The position numbers and the translations under genes were made by a program. The notes under the pieces were generated by a model. That model saw nothing but the letters and a program-made list of their open reading frames with translations. It had not been told where the DNA came from and made no database searches. Shown here one piece after another: positions 7,033 to 15,196 of a stretch of DNA of 64,000 bases; position 1 is the first letter of the stretch, and every line of letters begins with the position of its first letter. Location: assembly GCA_035551995.1 (NCBI GenBank), contig DASZME010000037.1, positions 38,395 to 102,394 of the forward strand, written 5' to 3'. The DNA comes from RYN-428 sp035551995 (GTDB lineage: Bacteria > Planctomycetota > Phycisphaerae > Tepidisphaerales > Tepidisphaeraceae).

Positions 7033-8781
7033 TTAATGATTTACGCAGAATTCCGTGGACGCCAGCAGCGCCCACTCCATTTCGCCGATCGCTTTATCCC
7101 GCTCGGCGGCGTGTTTGGTCAGGAAAGCGGCGACGTCCGCGCGCTCGTCATCCGTGGGCGATCGGGTCAAGACGCTTAGATAGAGTTCATCGGCCAGGGC
7201 CTTTGGATCGTCTATCTTCGAGAGCTTGCCCGCCAGATTGCCCGGCTCCGGCTGCAACCATGCGAGAATGAACTTTTCGTTGGAAACAAACAACGCCCCA
7301 GCCACCGACGGCGCGAATTCCACTTCCGCCTCCCCCGCCGGCGATCCGAAAGCCGCGACGAATTTCTGATACACCACATTCAACGGAACCCGAGCCGACG
7401 AGGCCATCGCCTTTTCCTCCGGCGGGGCGGCGTCGGCCGTCGGATCAACCGCCACCGGCTTTACCTTCTGCTCCTTAATCGCTCGGACAGCTTCCAGTTG
7501 CGCCGTGGCAACCAACATCGATTGGGCAATTTGCTCGGCCGACATCCGTTTGGCGTTGGCAACGCGATAACTTTCGGGCGGCGCCGTCGCGTTGTCGCCC
7601 GACAGAAGGCTCGTTCGCTGATAGATCCGCGTCAGAGCCAACTCGCGGATGAAGGATTTAATGTCAAAGCGGGAATTGGCGAATTTCTCGGCCAGCAGAT
7701 TCAGAAGCGCGGGATGCGACGGCGGGTTTTCCGAGTTGCTCAAATCGAGCGGGTTCACCAATCCTCGGCCCATCATGAGAAACCAGAGTCGATTGACGAT
7801 GTTTTGCTTGAATTTTTCGTTGTCGGCCCGGGCGGTTTGGTCGGCGAGCAGCCTAAGCGTGTCGAATTTCGGTACGCCGGGAAATTTGGTTCTTGGGTCT
7901 GGTTTTTGGGCCCATTCCTCCCCTTTTTTCAGGGAAGGCATTTGCATTTCCGTGCCGAAGGGAACGCGTGGGCCGGTTTCGAATTTATCGCTCGGATGAA
8001 AAACCGAGACGTAATCGATCTTCTTCACCAGCGGCTTTTCCCCGATCGCCGGTCCGCCCTTCACATCCCGGCGGATGAAGGTCTGGCCGACAAACGCCAG
8101 CAAGCCTTGAAAATCGACCTGCTTGTAATCCTTGATGTACTTGTGATTGTGGCACTGCGCGCATTTGAGATCGACGCCGAGAAACAGCCGGCCGATATCG
8201 CGCGTCAACAGGGGATAATCGACCGGATTGGCGCCGGTTTGCTCGAGACGTTTGACGTAAAAAAAAGCCGATGCGCGCGTGCCGGGATTTTCCGCGTCGG
8301 GGCAGAGGATCTCGCGCGTCAGATCATCCCAATGTTTATCGGCGGCGAACGATGTCTCCAGGTACTTGTGCCAGGGCGTATCGCCGCGTAACCGCCGTTC
8401 CATCAGCATCACATCGAACGCGTCGGCCATGCGACGCGGATAATCGGGACCGGCCAGCAGAGCGTCGATCAACTTCTCACGTTTATCGGGGGCGGTGTCG
8501 GCCAGGAATAATCTCGCGTCCGCGGATGAAGGGACATGACCGGCCAGATCGAGATAGACCCGGCGAAGAAACTCCGCGTCGCCCGCCGGCGGCGCGACCG
8601 GCCCGCCCGCGTTGGCGGCGATCATACGGTCGATCCGATCGTGCAGCGGAACGTCGCCCAGAGCCGTGCCCGTCGCCGACAATCCATGGAACGAGGTGAT
8701 CCACAACACAAAAAAGACCCCGGGCGTCGGCGGGAGGCGGAAAGGGCGGCTTCGATGTTTTTCCGCTTCGCGTTGGCGCAT
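7033..8781 (-). CDS. DUF1549/DUF1553 domain protein
   Basis: This protein of about 582 residues has the two-part layout of the planctomycete DUF1549 (N-terminal half) and DUF1553 (C-terminal half) families. Landmarks are FLRRVYLDLAGHVPS, the heme-like CAQCHNHKY motif in the first half, and NRLWFLMMGRGLVNPLD and LYLSVLTRSPTDDE in the second. An N-terminal hydrophobic stretch (FFVLWITSFHGLSATG) suggests export. The start at 8781 has GGGAGA eight bases upstream; another ATG at 8814 is possible. The family usually acts alongside DUF1501 proteins, as here. Its biochemical activity is unproven. It is shorter than members that carry an extra cytochrome domain. Confidence 0.9.
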   Translation of the reverse strand: MRQREAEKHRSRPFRLPPTPGVFFVLWITSFHGLSATGTALGDVPLHDRIDRMIAANAGGPVAPPAGDAEFLRRVYLDLAGHVPSSADARLFLADTAPDKREKLIDALLAGPDYPRRMADAFDVMLMERRLRGDTPWHKYLETSFAADKHWDDLTREILCPDAENPGTRASAFFYVKRLEQTGANPVDYPLLTRDIGRLFLGVDLKCAQCHNHKYIKDYKQVDFQGLLAFVGQTFIRRDVKGGPAIGEKPLVKKIDYVSVFHPSDKFETGPRVPFGTEMQMPSLKKGEEWAQKPDPRTKFPGVPKFDTLRLLADQTARADNEKFKQNIVNRLWFLMMGRGLVNPLDLSNSENPPSHPALLNLLAEKFANSRFDIKSFIRELALTRIYQRTSLLSGDNATAPPESYRVANAKRMSAEQIAQSMLVATAQLEAVRAIKEQKVKPVAVDPTADAAPPEEKAMASSARVPLNVVYQKFVAAFGSPAGEAEVEFAPSVAGALFVSNEKFILAWLQPEPGNLAGKLSKIDDPKALADELYLSVLTRSPTDDERADVAAFLTKHAAERDKAIGEMEWALLASTEFCVNH

Positions 8782-8862
8782 GGATCGTTTCTCCCGGCGC
8801 GAGCGCCGGCTCACTGTTTCATTACTTTGCTCGCCGAACGCCGTTGCCGATTTTGCTTGCGC

Positions 8863-8892
8863 TTTAACCCGGCGCGTCGAACCGGCTATAAT
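8863..8892 (+). promoter_or_regulatory. Promoter candidate for the DinB-family gene
   Basis: A perfect TATAAT lies at 8887-8892, with a weak -35 (TTTAAC, 8863-8868) 18 bases upstream. The DinB-like gene starts 65 bases downstream. Confidence 0.4.
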
Positions 8893-8956
8893 CCCCTTCC
8901 GTCGAGCGCGACCTGTTTTCGCTCGCGGATAAGTTCATATAACCTGGAGTGAAACG

Positions 8957-9442
8957 ATGGATCTAAACACGCTGTTGGCTGGCCTGGATTTCTCGAGAAG
9001 TCGCTTGCTTGGCTTGCTCGAAACGATCGAAAAAAGCGGCCAGGACCTGGCGGGCGTTCTCGCCTGGCGCCCCGGTCCGGGCAGAGCGCATATCGCCTGG
9101 CAGGCGATGCACTGTGCCGCCACGCACGACCGTTATCTGAACGTCGGCCTCAAAGGGGGAGCAGTAAACGACCAAGCCCTCGTCGCGGCTTACGCCGGCG
9201 GAAGCACGCCGAGCGATACCAACGTGCCGAGTCTGGCCGATATTCGATCGACCCTGGAGACCACATATGGCGTCTTTCGAAACTACGTCGCCGCGCTGCC
9301 CGCGTCGGAACTGAGCCGGATGATGGCCTCCAAGCGAACCGTCGAAGAATCCCTCCTTCTCATGGCATGGCACGAGGCCCATCATCAAGGGCAGATTCAT
9401 CTCACATGGAACTTGTACAAGCAGGCCCACGGCGTGACGTGA
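8957..9442 (+). CDS. DinB-family four-helix metalloprotein
   Basis: This 161-residue protein has the DinB/YfiT layout of a four-helix bundle that binds a divalent metal through three His. The candidate ligands are the His in AWQAMHC (around residue 54) and the two in AWHEAHHQGQ (around 140-145). The family is named for a damage-inducible gene and includes thiol transferases using bacillithiol or mycothiol, but most members have no known reaction. It appears to be transcribed alone from the TATAAT promoter upstream. Confidence 0.85.
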   Translation: MDLNTLLAGLDFSRSRLLGLLETIEKSGQDLAGVLAWRPGPGRAHIAWQAMHCAATHDRYLNVGLKGGAVNDQALVAAYAGGSTPSDTNVPSLADIRSTLETTYGVFRNYVAALPASELSRMMASKRTVEESLLLMAWHEAHHQGQIHLTWNLYKQAHGVT

Positions 9443-9462
9443 CACGTCGTCTTGCGGAATCT

Positions 9463-9606
9463 CCTGCTCCCTCGCCCTTCAAGGGAGACGGCTGGGGGTG
9501 GGTTGATGAAATAGACAAGGGCGGTCTCATGCCGCTTTTGTTGCGCATCGGCGATGGATTTCTGGTCGCCTCTCCCGGTACGACTCGGTACGACCGGGCG
9601 AGGACG
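9463..9606 (+). repeat. CCCTCGCCC palindromic repeat, copy 1
   Basis: The copy starts with CCTGCTCCCTCGCCC (9463-9477), a 15-base match to the complement of the copy inside hyuA. It ends with CCTCTCCCGGT...ACCGGGCGAGG (about 9572-9602), which can fold back. The remaining sequence up to the next gene at 9854 contains no frame I trust. Other copies are at 36232-36330 and 38243-38415. Confidence 0.6.
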
Positions 9607-9853
9607 AATACGCGCGACGGCGCAATAGATCACGTTCGACGGACCGGGGGAAAAAAGCGCGTTTCAATTTCGCTGAAGGCCGCCGGGCGCTTGGATTTTC
9701 GTCGGCCCACCGTGGGACGCCGATCGCAAGAACACGCCGATTCATTCATCGATCTTCGTATGCCGGCCCCCGGCCGCGAGCGGCCGACCCGGCGCGGCGG
9801 CGTTCTTCGGCGTCACTCGACGCCAAACGCATCAGGCTCTATGATCCCGCCTC

Positions 9854-11407
9854 ATGCGTTTTCCAGGCTTTGGGCGCGGAGACCTCGACGGCTTCTTCGG
9901 GCTCTTCATCGATAATCTGTTGCAGCTGATGCTCGTCGCCGTTCTCTGCAAGGCGGTTTGCGGCCTGCCGGGCGATCTGGTCGTCGATCGCATTCTTCCC
10001 GGCGCCGCACTGTCGATTCTCGCCGGAAATTTTTTCTACGCCTACCAGGCCCGCCGCCTCATGGCCAAAACCGGGCGCGACGACGTCACGGCACTTCCCT
10101 ACGGCATCAACACCGTCAGTCTTCTGGCCTATGTGTTTTTCATCATGGGGCCGGTTTATCGGCAGACGCATGATGCACAACTGACCTGGCGCGTCGGCCT
10201 CTTCGCCTGCATCATCAGCGGATTGATCGAATTGGCGGGCGCCTTTTTCGGCGACTGGCTTCGCCGGCACACGCCGCTGGCGGCGCTTCTGACGGCCCTG
10301 GCGGGCGTCGCGATCACCTTTATCGCCATGGGCTTTGTCTTTCAGATTTTTGCCTCCCCCGCGATCGCCCTGGCGCCGATGATGTTGATCCTGGCTGTCT
10401 ATGCCGGTCGCTTGAAACTGCCGTTCGGCGTGCCCGGCGGGTTGGTGGCCGTGGCGCTGGGCGTCACGATCGCCTGGATATCCCGCGCCCTAGGCGCGGC
10501 GTGGTTTCAACCGCCGCCCGTTCATTACCACTTTGCCCTGCATCTGCCGGTTCCTGTTTTTGGCGACGCCATCGCTCTGATTTCCAGCAAACAAGGCTGG
10601 CAATATATGGCCGTCATCTTCCCGATGAGCCTTTTCAATATCATCGGCTCACTGCAAAATCTCGCCAGCGCCGAAGCCGGCGGCGACCGCTTCGAAACCC
10701 GTTCATCCCTCCTGGCCAATGGCGTTTGCGGCCTTCTCGCCGCCCTCTTCGGCAGCCCTTTTCCCACCACCATCTACATTGGCCACCCCGGTTGGAAAGC
10801 GATGGGCGCCCGAGCCAGTTACTCGGTTCTCAACGGTATCGCGATCGCCGCGATCTGCCTGATCGGCGGGATGCAACTTGTCCTCCATTATGTTCCCCTT
10901 GAAGCCACGCTCGGCATTCTCCTCTGGATCGGCATCATCATGACCGCCCAGGCCTTCCAGGAAGTCCCCAAGTCTCATGCCCTGGCCGTCGCGTTCGGCT
11001 TAATTCCCGCACTGGCTTCCTGGGCGCTATACCTCGTGGAGACGTCGCTGCGCGCCGCCGGCACGACGCTTTACGCCGCCGCCCCGAATTTCGCGGGCAG
11101 CTTATTCATCGACGGCATCATCGCGCTGAGCCAGGGTTTTCTGCTCAGTTCCATGATCCTGGCGTCGATCCTCGTTTTCGTGATCGAGCGCAAGTTTTTG
11201 CTGGCGGCATTTTGGGCATTGGCCGCCTCGGCGCTTTCGATGCTCGGGTTGATCCACGCCTACGCGCTGGACCCCGCCGGTGTCACGAACCAGTTCGGCC
11301 TCGCCGCCGCCCCCGTCTTCGGCGCCGCCTACGCGGCGACGGCGGTGGTGTTTATCACGCTTGGCTGGATCACCGGCGTGAAATGTCCCTACTCGAAATC
11401 CGGATAG
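9854..11407 (+). CDS. NCS2-type (xanthine/uracil/adenine) permease family protein
   Basis: This 517-residue protein is very hydrophobic, with about 12-14 membrane segments. It resembles the nucleobase:cation symporter-2 superfamily (PF00860-like). Family-like motifs are DDVTALPYGINTVS near residue 76, the NIIGSLQNLASAEA region and GSPFPTTIYIGHPGWKAMGARASYS in the second repeat. Family members take up purines, pyrimidines or related compounds with H+ or Na+. The substrate cannot be assigned. No purine catabolism genes are nearby. The start at 9854 gives an N terminus of normal length. Confidence 0.82.
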   Translation: MRFPGFGRGDLDGFFGLFIDNLLQLMLVAVLCKAVCGLPGDLVVDRILPGAALSILAGNFFYAYQARRLMAKTGRDDVTALPYGINTVSLLAYVFFIMGPVYRQTHDAQLTWRVGLFACIISGLIELAGAFFGDWLRRHTPLAALLTALAGVAITFIAMGFVFQIFASPAIALAPMMLILAVYAGRLKLPFGVPGGLVAVALGVTIAWISRALGAAWFQPPPVHYHFALHLPVPVFGDAIALISSKQGWQYMAVIFPMSLFNIIGSLQNLASAEAGGDRFETRSSLLANGVCGLLAALFGSPFPTTIYIGHPGWKAMGARASYSVLNGIAIAAICLIGGMQLVLHYVPLEATLGILLWIGIIMTAQAFQEVPKSHALAVAFGLIPALASWALYLVETSLRAAGTTLYAAAPNFAGSLFIDGIIALSQGFLLSSMILASILVFVIERKFLLAAFWALAASALSMLGLIHAYALDPAGVTNQFGLAAAPVFGAAYAATAVVFITLGWITGVKCPYSKSG

Positions 11408-11583
11408 CTCCAGTCATTTGTAGGGTGGGATCGCCGTCGGAAGCCCCACGCGCATGAAGAATCCAGGGAATGACCGTGAGAAATGTCCCAAAAACGGCGG
11501 CGCCAGTCGCCATCGTGTTCCGACGGCGCTCGCCCGAGTCGTCGGGTAATCCAAGGGCCGTTGTCGGTTTTCCCGGCCGATCC

Positions 11584-12357
11584 TCACTTCCCCAGGGATG
11601 CGATCACCGCGTCGCGATGGGCGGCCCAGTCGCTGGACGCAATCGCTTGCCATACCTTCATGTCTTTGACCTCGACGGATTTCCCGCTGACCTCGAAGCC
11701 GATGGAATTTTTCGTCGGATGGTCGATTCCTTCGGACTTAAGATAGCCGGCGGGCTTGCCGTCGATGCTCATCAGCAATTCAGGACCCACGATCTCAACC
11801 CGCACCACGTGCCATACCGAAACGTCGGCGTCAATCTTAAAGTCGGCGGATTTGTCTTTGATGCTCTCGCGAAGCTGCTTTTTTTCGTCGGCGGATACGT
11901 TGGCGTCCTTGATCCTTTCGTAGAGGTCCGTGCGCATCAGGCCAAATTTCCAATCAGCCACGTTTACCTTACCGGCCGATACGGTGGCCTTGATGATGTG
12001 GCCGGCGTGGGAGCCTTTGTATTTGTTGTCGTTGATCATGAGATGGCATGCCCTGGCGCCGTCCAGTTTGACGGAAAACTCGACGATGATGTCCTTGAAC
12101 ACGAAGTTTGGCGTCACATAGGCATAGGCGCCGTGTTTGTCGTCGGGATTTTCGGCGATGCTGACGACGCCGTCCTTGATGGTGAAAAATCCTTTTCCCA
12201 CCCGCCATTTCGGAGCCATCTCGGCGCGCGCGAAGTCGTCGGCGAAGAGTTGCTTGCCCGGCGTGGCCAGCGCCGGCGCGCTGTCGGCGGCTGGAACAGA
12301 CTTCAACGCGAACGCCATGATAAAACAGACGAGGACAATGCGCATTTTGTGATTCAT
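11584..12357 (-). CDS. Secreted DUF1080/LamG-like protein
   Basis: This 257-residue protein begins at 12357, where MNHKMRIVLVCFIMAF gives a signal peptide ending near VPAADS. The rest is a beta-sandwich with LFADDF...WRVGKGFFTIKDGVVSI and MSIDGKPAGYLKSEGIDHP...IGFEVSGKSVEVKDMKVW. This matches the 3-keto-disaccharide hydrolase / DUF1080 lectin-like fold that is expanded in planctomycetes. The function is probably carbohydrate-related and periplasmic, but this copy is not characterised. It is convergent with the permease gene. Confidence 0.75.
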   Translation of the reverse strand: MNHKMRIVLVCFIMAFALKSVPAADSAPALATPGKQLFADDFARAEMAPKWRVGKGFFTIKDGVVSIAENPDDKHGAYAYVTPNFVFKDIIVEFSVKLDGARACHLMINDNKYKGSHAGHIIKATVSAGKVNVADWKFGLMRTDLYERIKDANVSADEKKQLRESIKDKSADFKIDADVSVWHVVRVEIVGPELLMSIDGKPAGYLKSEGIDHPTKNSIGFEVSGKSVEVKDMKVWQAIASSDWAAHRDAVIASLGK

Positions 12358-12542
12358 ATTCAGTCTCGGTTGGAGGAATCGATCGCTCGTAGAAATGTAT
12401 TGCAGGCGACGGCGGGTGTTGAGAGGCACTGCGCGGCCGGCGATGAAATCGGGATGAGAAAACCGCTGTGATCAGGCGGCGATGTGCAGCGTTGGGCCAA
12501 GGCGCGCGGCCGAGCGGGCGCCGGGAGCAAGGGCGATTTCCA

Positions 12543-13060
12543 TCACAAGCCGTCCTTTGTTCCGATGTCGGCGACGAAGAATAGATCGCGCGATTTCCAC
12601 GCCCGCCCCGAGAGCCCTTCGCCCTCGCGAAAACGGGCGTCCATCGTCGCCCGGCGGAACTCGGCGTTTACGCTGCCGCTCTCTTGGACGAATTTCGGGG
12701 CGTTTTCCTTCGTGTCCAATGTCCAGTACGAACCGTAGGCCCATCCGAATGCCGACTTCACGGTCTCCAGCGCCGCGTTCACGGCCTCCTGCACGGTGCT
12801 GGCCTTGCCCATCTCCGAAAGAACCTGGTTCACCGCCGACGTATTGGCGGCCGCTTCCTTTTGCTTTTCCTCTTCGCGGATGCGCTCCATCGCGGCCGAC
12901 ACCAGCCGGCCCACGTTGCGCAGCGCGTCGAGGCGATCCTTCGACGGATCAAGCACCGCCAGCGAGAAAAAGTCCATTGTGCCGATGACGTTTCCCCCGA
13001 CCGTAATCGGGAAGCAGACGCCGCTCTTGACGCCCGCTTTCTGCGCCGGCGCTCGACTCA
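12543..13060 (-). pseudogene. Remnant of a multi-GAF-domain (chemoreceptor-like) gene
   Basis: The minus strand encodes the C-terminal half of one GAF domain (APAQKAGVKSGVCFP, then GNVIGTMDFF and LRNVGRLVSAAMERI). It continues into the N-terminal half of the next (AFGWAYGSYWTLD, FREGEGLSGRAWKSRDLFF) and stops at DIGTKDGL. Known proteins of this type have several near-identical GAF repeats, often with a methyl-accepting domain. Here only an offset repeat unit survives, with no start codon, no complete domain and no signalling output. The in-frame ATG upstream lies in the neighbouring hydrolase gene. I read it as a deletion remnant. Confidence 0.7.
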
Positions 13061-13191
13061 CACTACCGCCATGGCAATATCGGAGCACTGTAGAACAATG
13101 ATAAGAAATTCTCGAAAGTATAGCTGATGCCGACGAGTACGAAGCCGGAACGAAAAACACTCGCGGAAAACGCTTGTTTCGAATCGGCGAA

Positions 13192-14439
13192 CTAATCGCG
13201 GACCGCCGCCGACACCATTTCCAACACGCGCCGCAGGCCGTCGTCGCCGCCAAGGCTGCCTTCATTAAACGGGGTCTTTGGAGTGGGGCGCCAGTTGTCG
13301 CGCGAGCCATCGTATTTGAATGGCTGCGGCAACCCGGTTAGTGCCGGATCATATTGATTGTCTTTTCCGCCCAGTTTGTAGATGACCAAATCAAGCGAGG
13401 GAACGATAAAGATACCAAACCCGCCCGCCCCGGATTTATAAAATGCGTCGCGCGGCGCGCCGGCGACGTGCCTGTCTGAGTTGTTTTCAAATTGCAGCGT
13501 AAAAGGGCAGTGCGGGTTGTACGGCGAGGGTTGATTGCACATCGCGACATAGTCGGCCGGCACAAGTTGCTTGCCGTTCCACTGTCCCTTGTGCAAGAGG
13601 CAGTATCCAAAACGGAGCGCATCGGTCGCGTGCAGCGCGATGCTCCCGGCGCCGTTAGCGTGCGGCATATCAAAATCGCCGCGATGAAGACAGTAGCCCC
13701 ATGCGCCCCAACCCATCGGCATGGCGAGGCGCTCGCGAATGTAGTCTTGAAGCTCCATCCCCGTGATATGCCGAAGCACGATCGACGCGATGTGCGGCGC
13801 GGGGGATGAATAGGAATATCCCGCGCCCGGATCGGTCCACAGCGGCACGCGGATCGAGGACATATCCAGATCGTGAATGTTCTGGCCCGCAGACGGCTTG
13901 AGCGGCTGGGCCTTGCCGTAGACGATGCCGGTCGGCGATTGTCCCTCCCCGTTGTAGCCTGAGGTCATACATAGAAGCTGCCCAAGCTTGATATCGGCCT
14001 TGCGCGGATCGTCGAGCGGAAACGCCTCGGGCAAATACTTTTCGGTGAAGACCTTGGTATCCAGACCGTCGGGGATTTTGTCATGGAATTCGTGCAACAT
14101 AATGCCGCAGGCGATGCTCGTGATGGCTTTGCCGGTCGATGCCATATCAGGATTGGCGTTTCGATGGGCGCGGCCGAAATATCCTTCGTAGACCAGGTAG
14201 CCGCGACGGACGACAAGCAGCCCGCCGTTTTGGGTACAGCGCTGGGTGAAGTTGAAAGCGGCCTGGAGCCGGAGAAGATCCATCCCGGCCACATCGCGAA
14301 TCTGGGCCGGATCATTTAAGGTTCGCCAGCCGCCTTCGCCGTCGGACGGAGGGAAGTAGTCGGCCGCGCGCGCGGACGCAAATAAACAAGATACGGCGGC
14401 AAAAAACATCAGTCTCGCGGGAAGATTCGAGATCATCAT
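13192..14439 (-). CDS. Secreted serine hydrolase, beta-lactamase/esterase fold
   Basis: This 415-residue protein has a signal peptide (MFFAAVSCLFASARA) and the class C beta-lactamase/EstB fold. The active-site SxxK motif is STGK (Ser101, Lys104). The second motif is YSYSS with Tyr210. A Gly-rich SGAGGFG segment near the C terminus occupies the place of the usual HTG. Many such proteins are esterases or peptidases rather than lactamases. It lies 109 bases downstream of the mpg gene on the same strand. The start is at one of two adjacent ATG codons (14439 or 14436). Confidence 0.87.
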   Translation of the reverse strand: MMISNLPARLMFFAAVSCLFASARAADYFPPSDGEGGWRTLNDPAQIRDVAGMDLLRLQAAFNFTQRCTQNGGLLVVRRGYLVYEGYFGRAHRNANPDMASTGKAITSIACGIMLHEFHDKIPDGLDTKVFTEKYLPEAFPLDDPRKADIKLGQLLCMTSGYNGEGQSPTGIVYGKAQPLKPSAGQNIHDLDMSSIRVPLWTDPGAGYSYSSPAPHIASIVLRHITGMELQDYIRERLAMPMGWGAWGYCLHRGDFDMPHANGAGSIALHATDALRFGYCLLHKGQWNGKQLVPADYVAMCNQPSPYNPHCPFTLQFENNSDRHVAGAPRDAFYKSGAGGFGIFIVPSLDLVIYKLGGKDNQYDPALTGLPQPFKYDGSRDNWRPTPKTPFNEGSLGGDDGLRRVLEMVSAAVRD

Positions 14440-14548
14440 TCATCTCTCGGAAAATGGTTCGACTCGCTGAGTCCATTTCTTCCGTGGCCGGTACATCCGG
14501 AACGGTTTGAAATAACGGCCCTTTCGCCGACAGGAAAATCGCCTTGCG

Positions 14549-15184
14549 CTATCGGTCTTCCGGCGTGCCGGAAGAAAGACCCGAAATTCGTTTTCGGCTG
14601 AGAGGCTTGTGGAAATCCGCGTCAACAAAACGCAACGGCGCATCCTTCCAATGCCTGGCGTAATCCACGCCGATCCTTGGCGTGCGAACGATTTTCGGTT
14701 TCACGATGCTACCCGACATGACGAACAGTTCGTCGCCGGTCAGATCGACGCCATTGTCGCGACGGGTAATTCGCATTCCCCGCGCGAGTTTACCGGGACC
14801 GGATAGATCAAGTCTCGATCCATCGATCGCGACGGCGCCGCGGATTAATACAGCCTGTGCATCGCCCACGTCGGAGGCGACTATATTCAGCATGTCATAC
14901 ATCCCATAAATAAAGTAGACATACGCGAAACCCGCCGGTCCGAACATGATTTCGGTGCGCCCGGTACGGCCCTTGGCGGCATGACACGCGAGGTCATGTT
15001 CGCCGACGTAGGCCTCGGTCTCAATGATGCGGGCTCTAAATTCCAACGGCCTACCGTCTGAGTCGTTTATCCGGCGGACAAGGATTTTTCCGATCAGTTC
15101 TTCGGCTACCCGATCGGCAGGCCGCGCATAAAACCTCGATGTCAATTTCCGAACGCCGCCGCGATGAATTTCCTGATTATCCAC
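14549..15184 (-). CDS. mpg: DNA-3-methyladenine glycosylase (AAG/MPG family)
   Basis: This 211-residue protein matches the AAG/MPG family, which flips out and removes alkylated purines by base excision repair. Recognisable parts are FYARPADRVAEELIGKILV, ETEAYVGEHDLACHA with the catalytic Glu, AYVYFIYGMYDMLNIV and LSGPGKLARGM. The length is normal. It starts 12 bases after the GH81 gene on the same strand and is probably cotranscribed with it, although the functions are unrelated. No Shine-Dalgarno sequence is obvious. Confidence 0.95.
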   Translation of the reverse strand: MDNQEIHRGGVRKLTSRFYARPADRVAEELIGKILVRRINDSDGRPLEFRARIIETEAYVGEHDLACHAAKGRTGRTEIMFGPAGFAYVYFIYGMYDMLNIVASDVGDAQAVLIRGAVAIDGSRLDLSGPGKLARGMRITRRDNGVDLTGDELFVMSGSIVKPKIVRTPRIGVDYARHWKDAPLRFVDADFHKPLSRKRISGLSSGTPEDR

Positions 15185-15196
15185 GACAAAAGGCTT

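Noticed and set aside
9367..9915. 182-residue plus-strand frame overlapping the DinB gene end and the repeat
   Set aside because: It runs through a palindromic repeat and has no recognisable composition or ribosome site.
11470..12471. 333-residue plus-strand frame over the DUF1080-like gene
   Set aside because: The minus strand has a signal peptide and a recognisable fold. The plus frame is its mirror.
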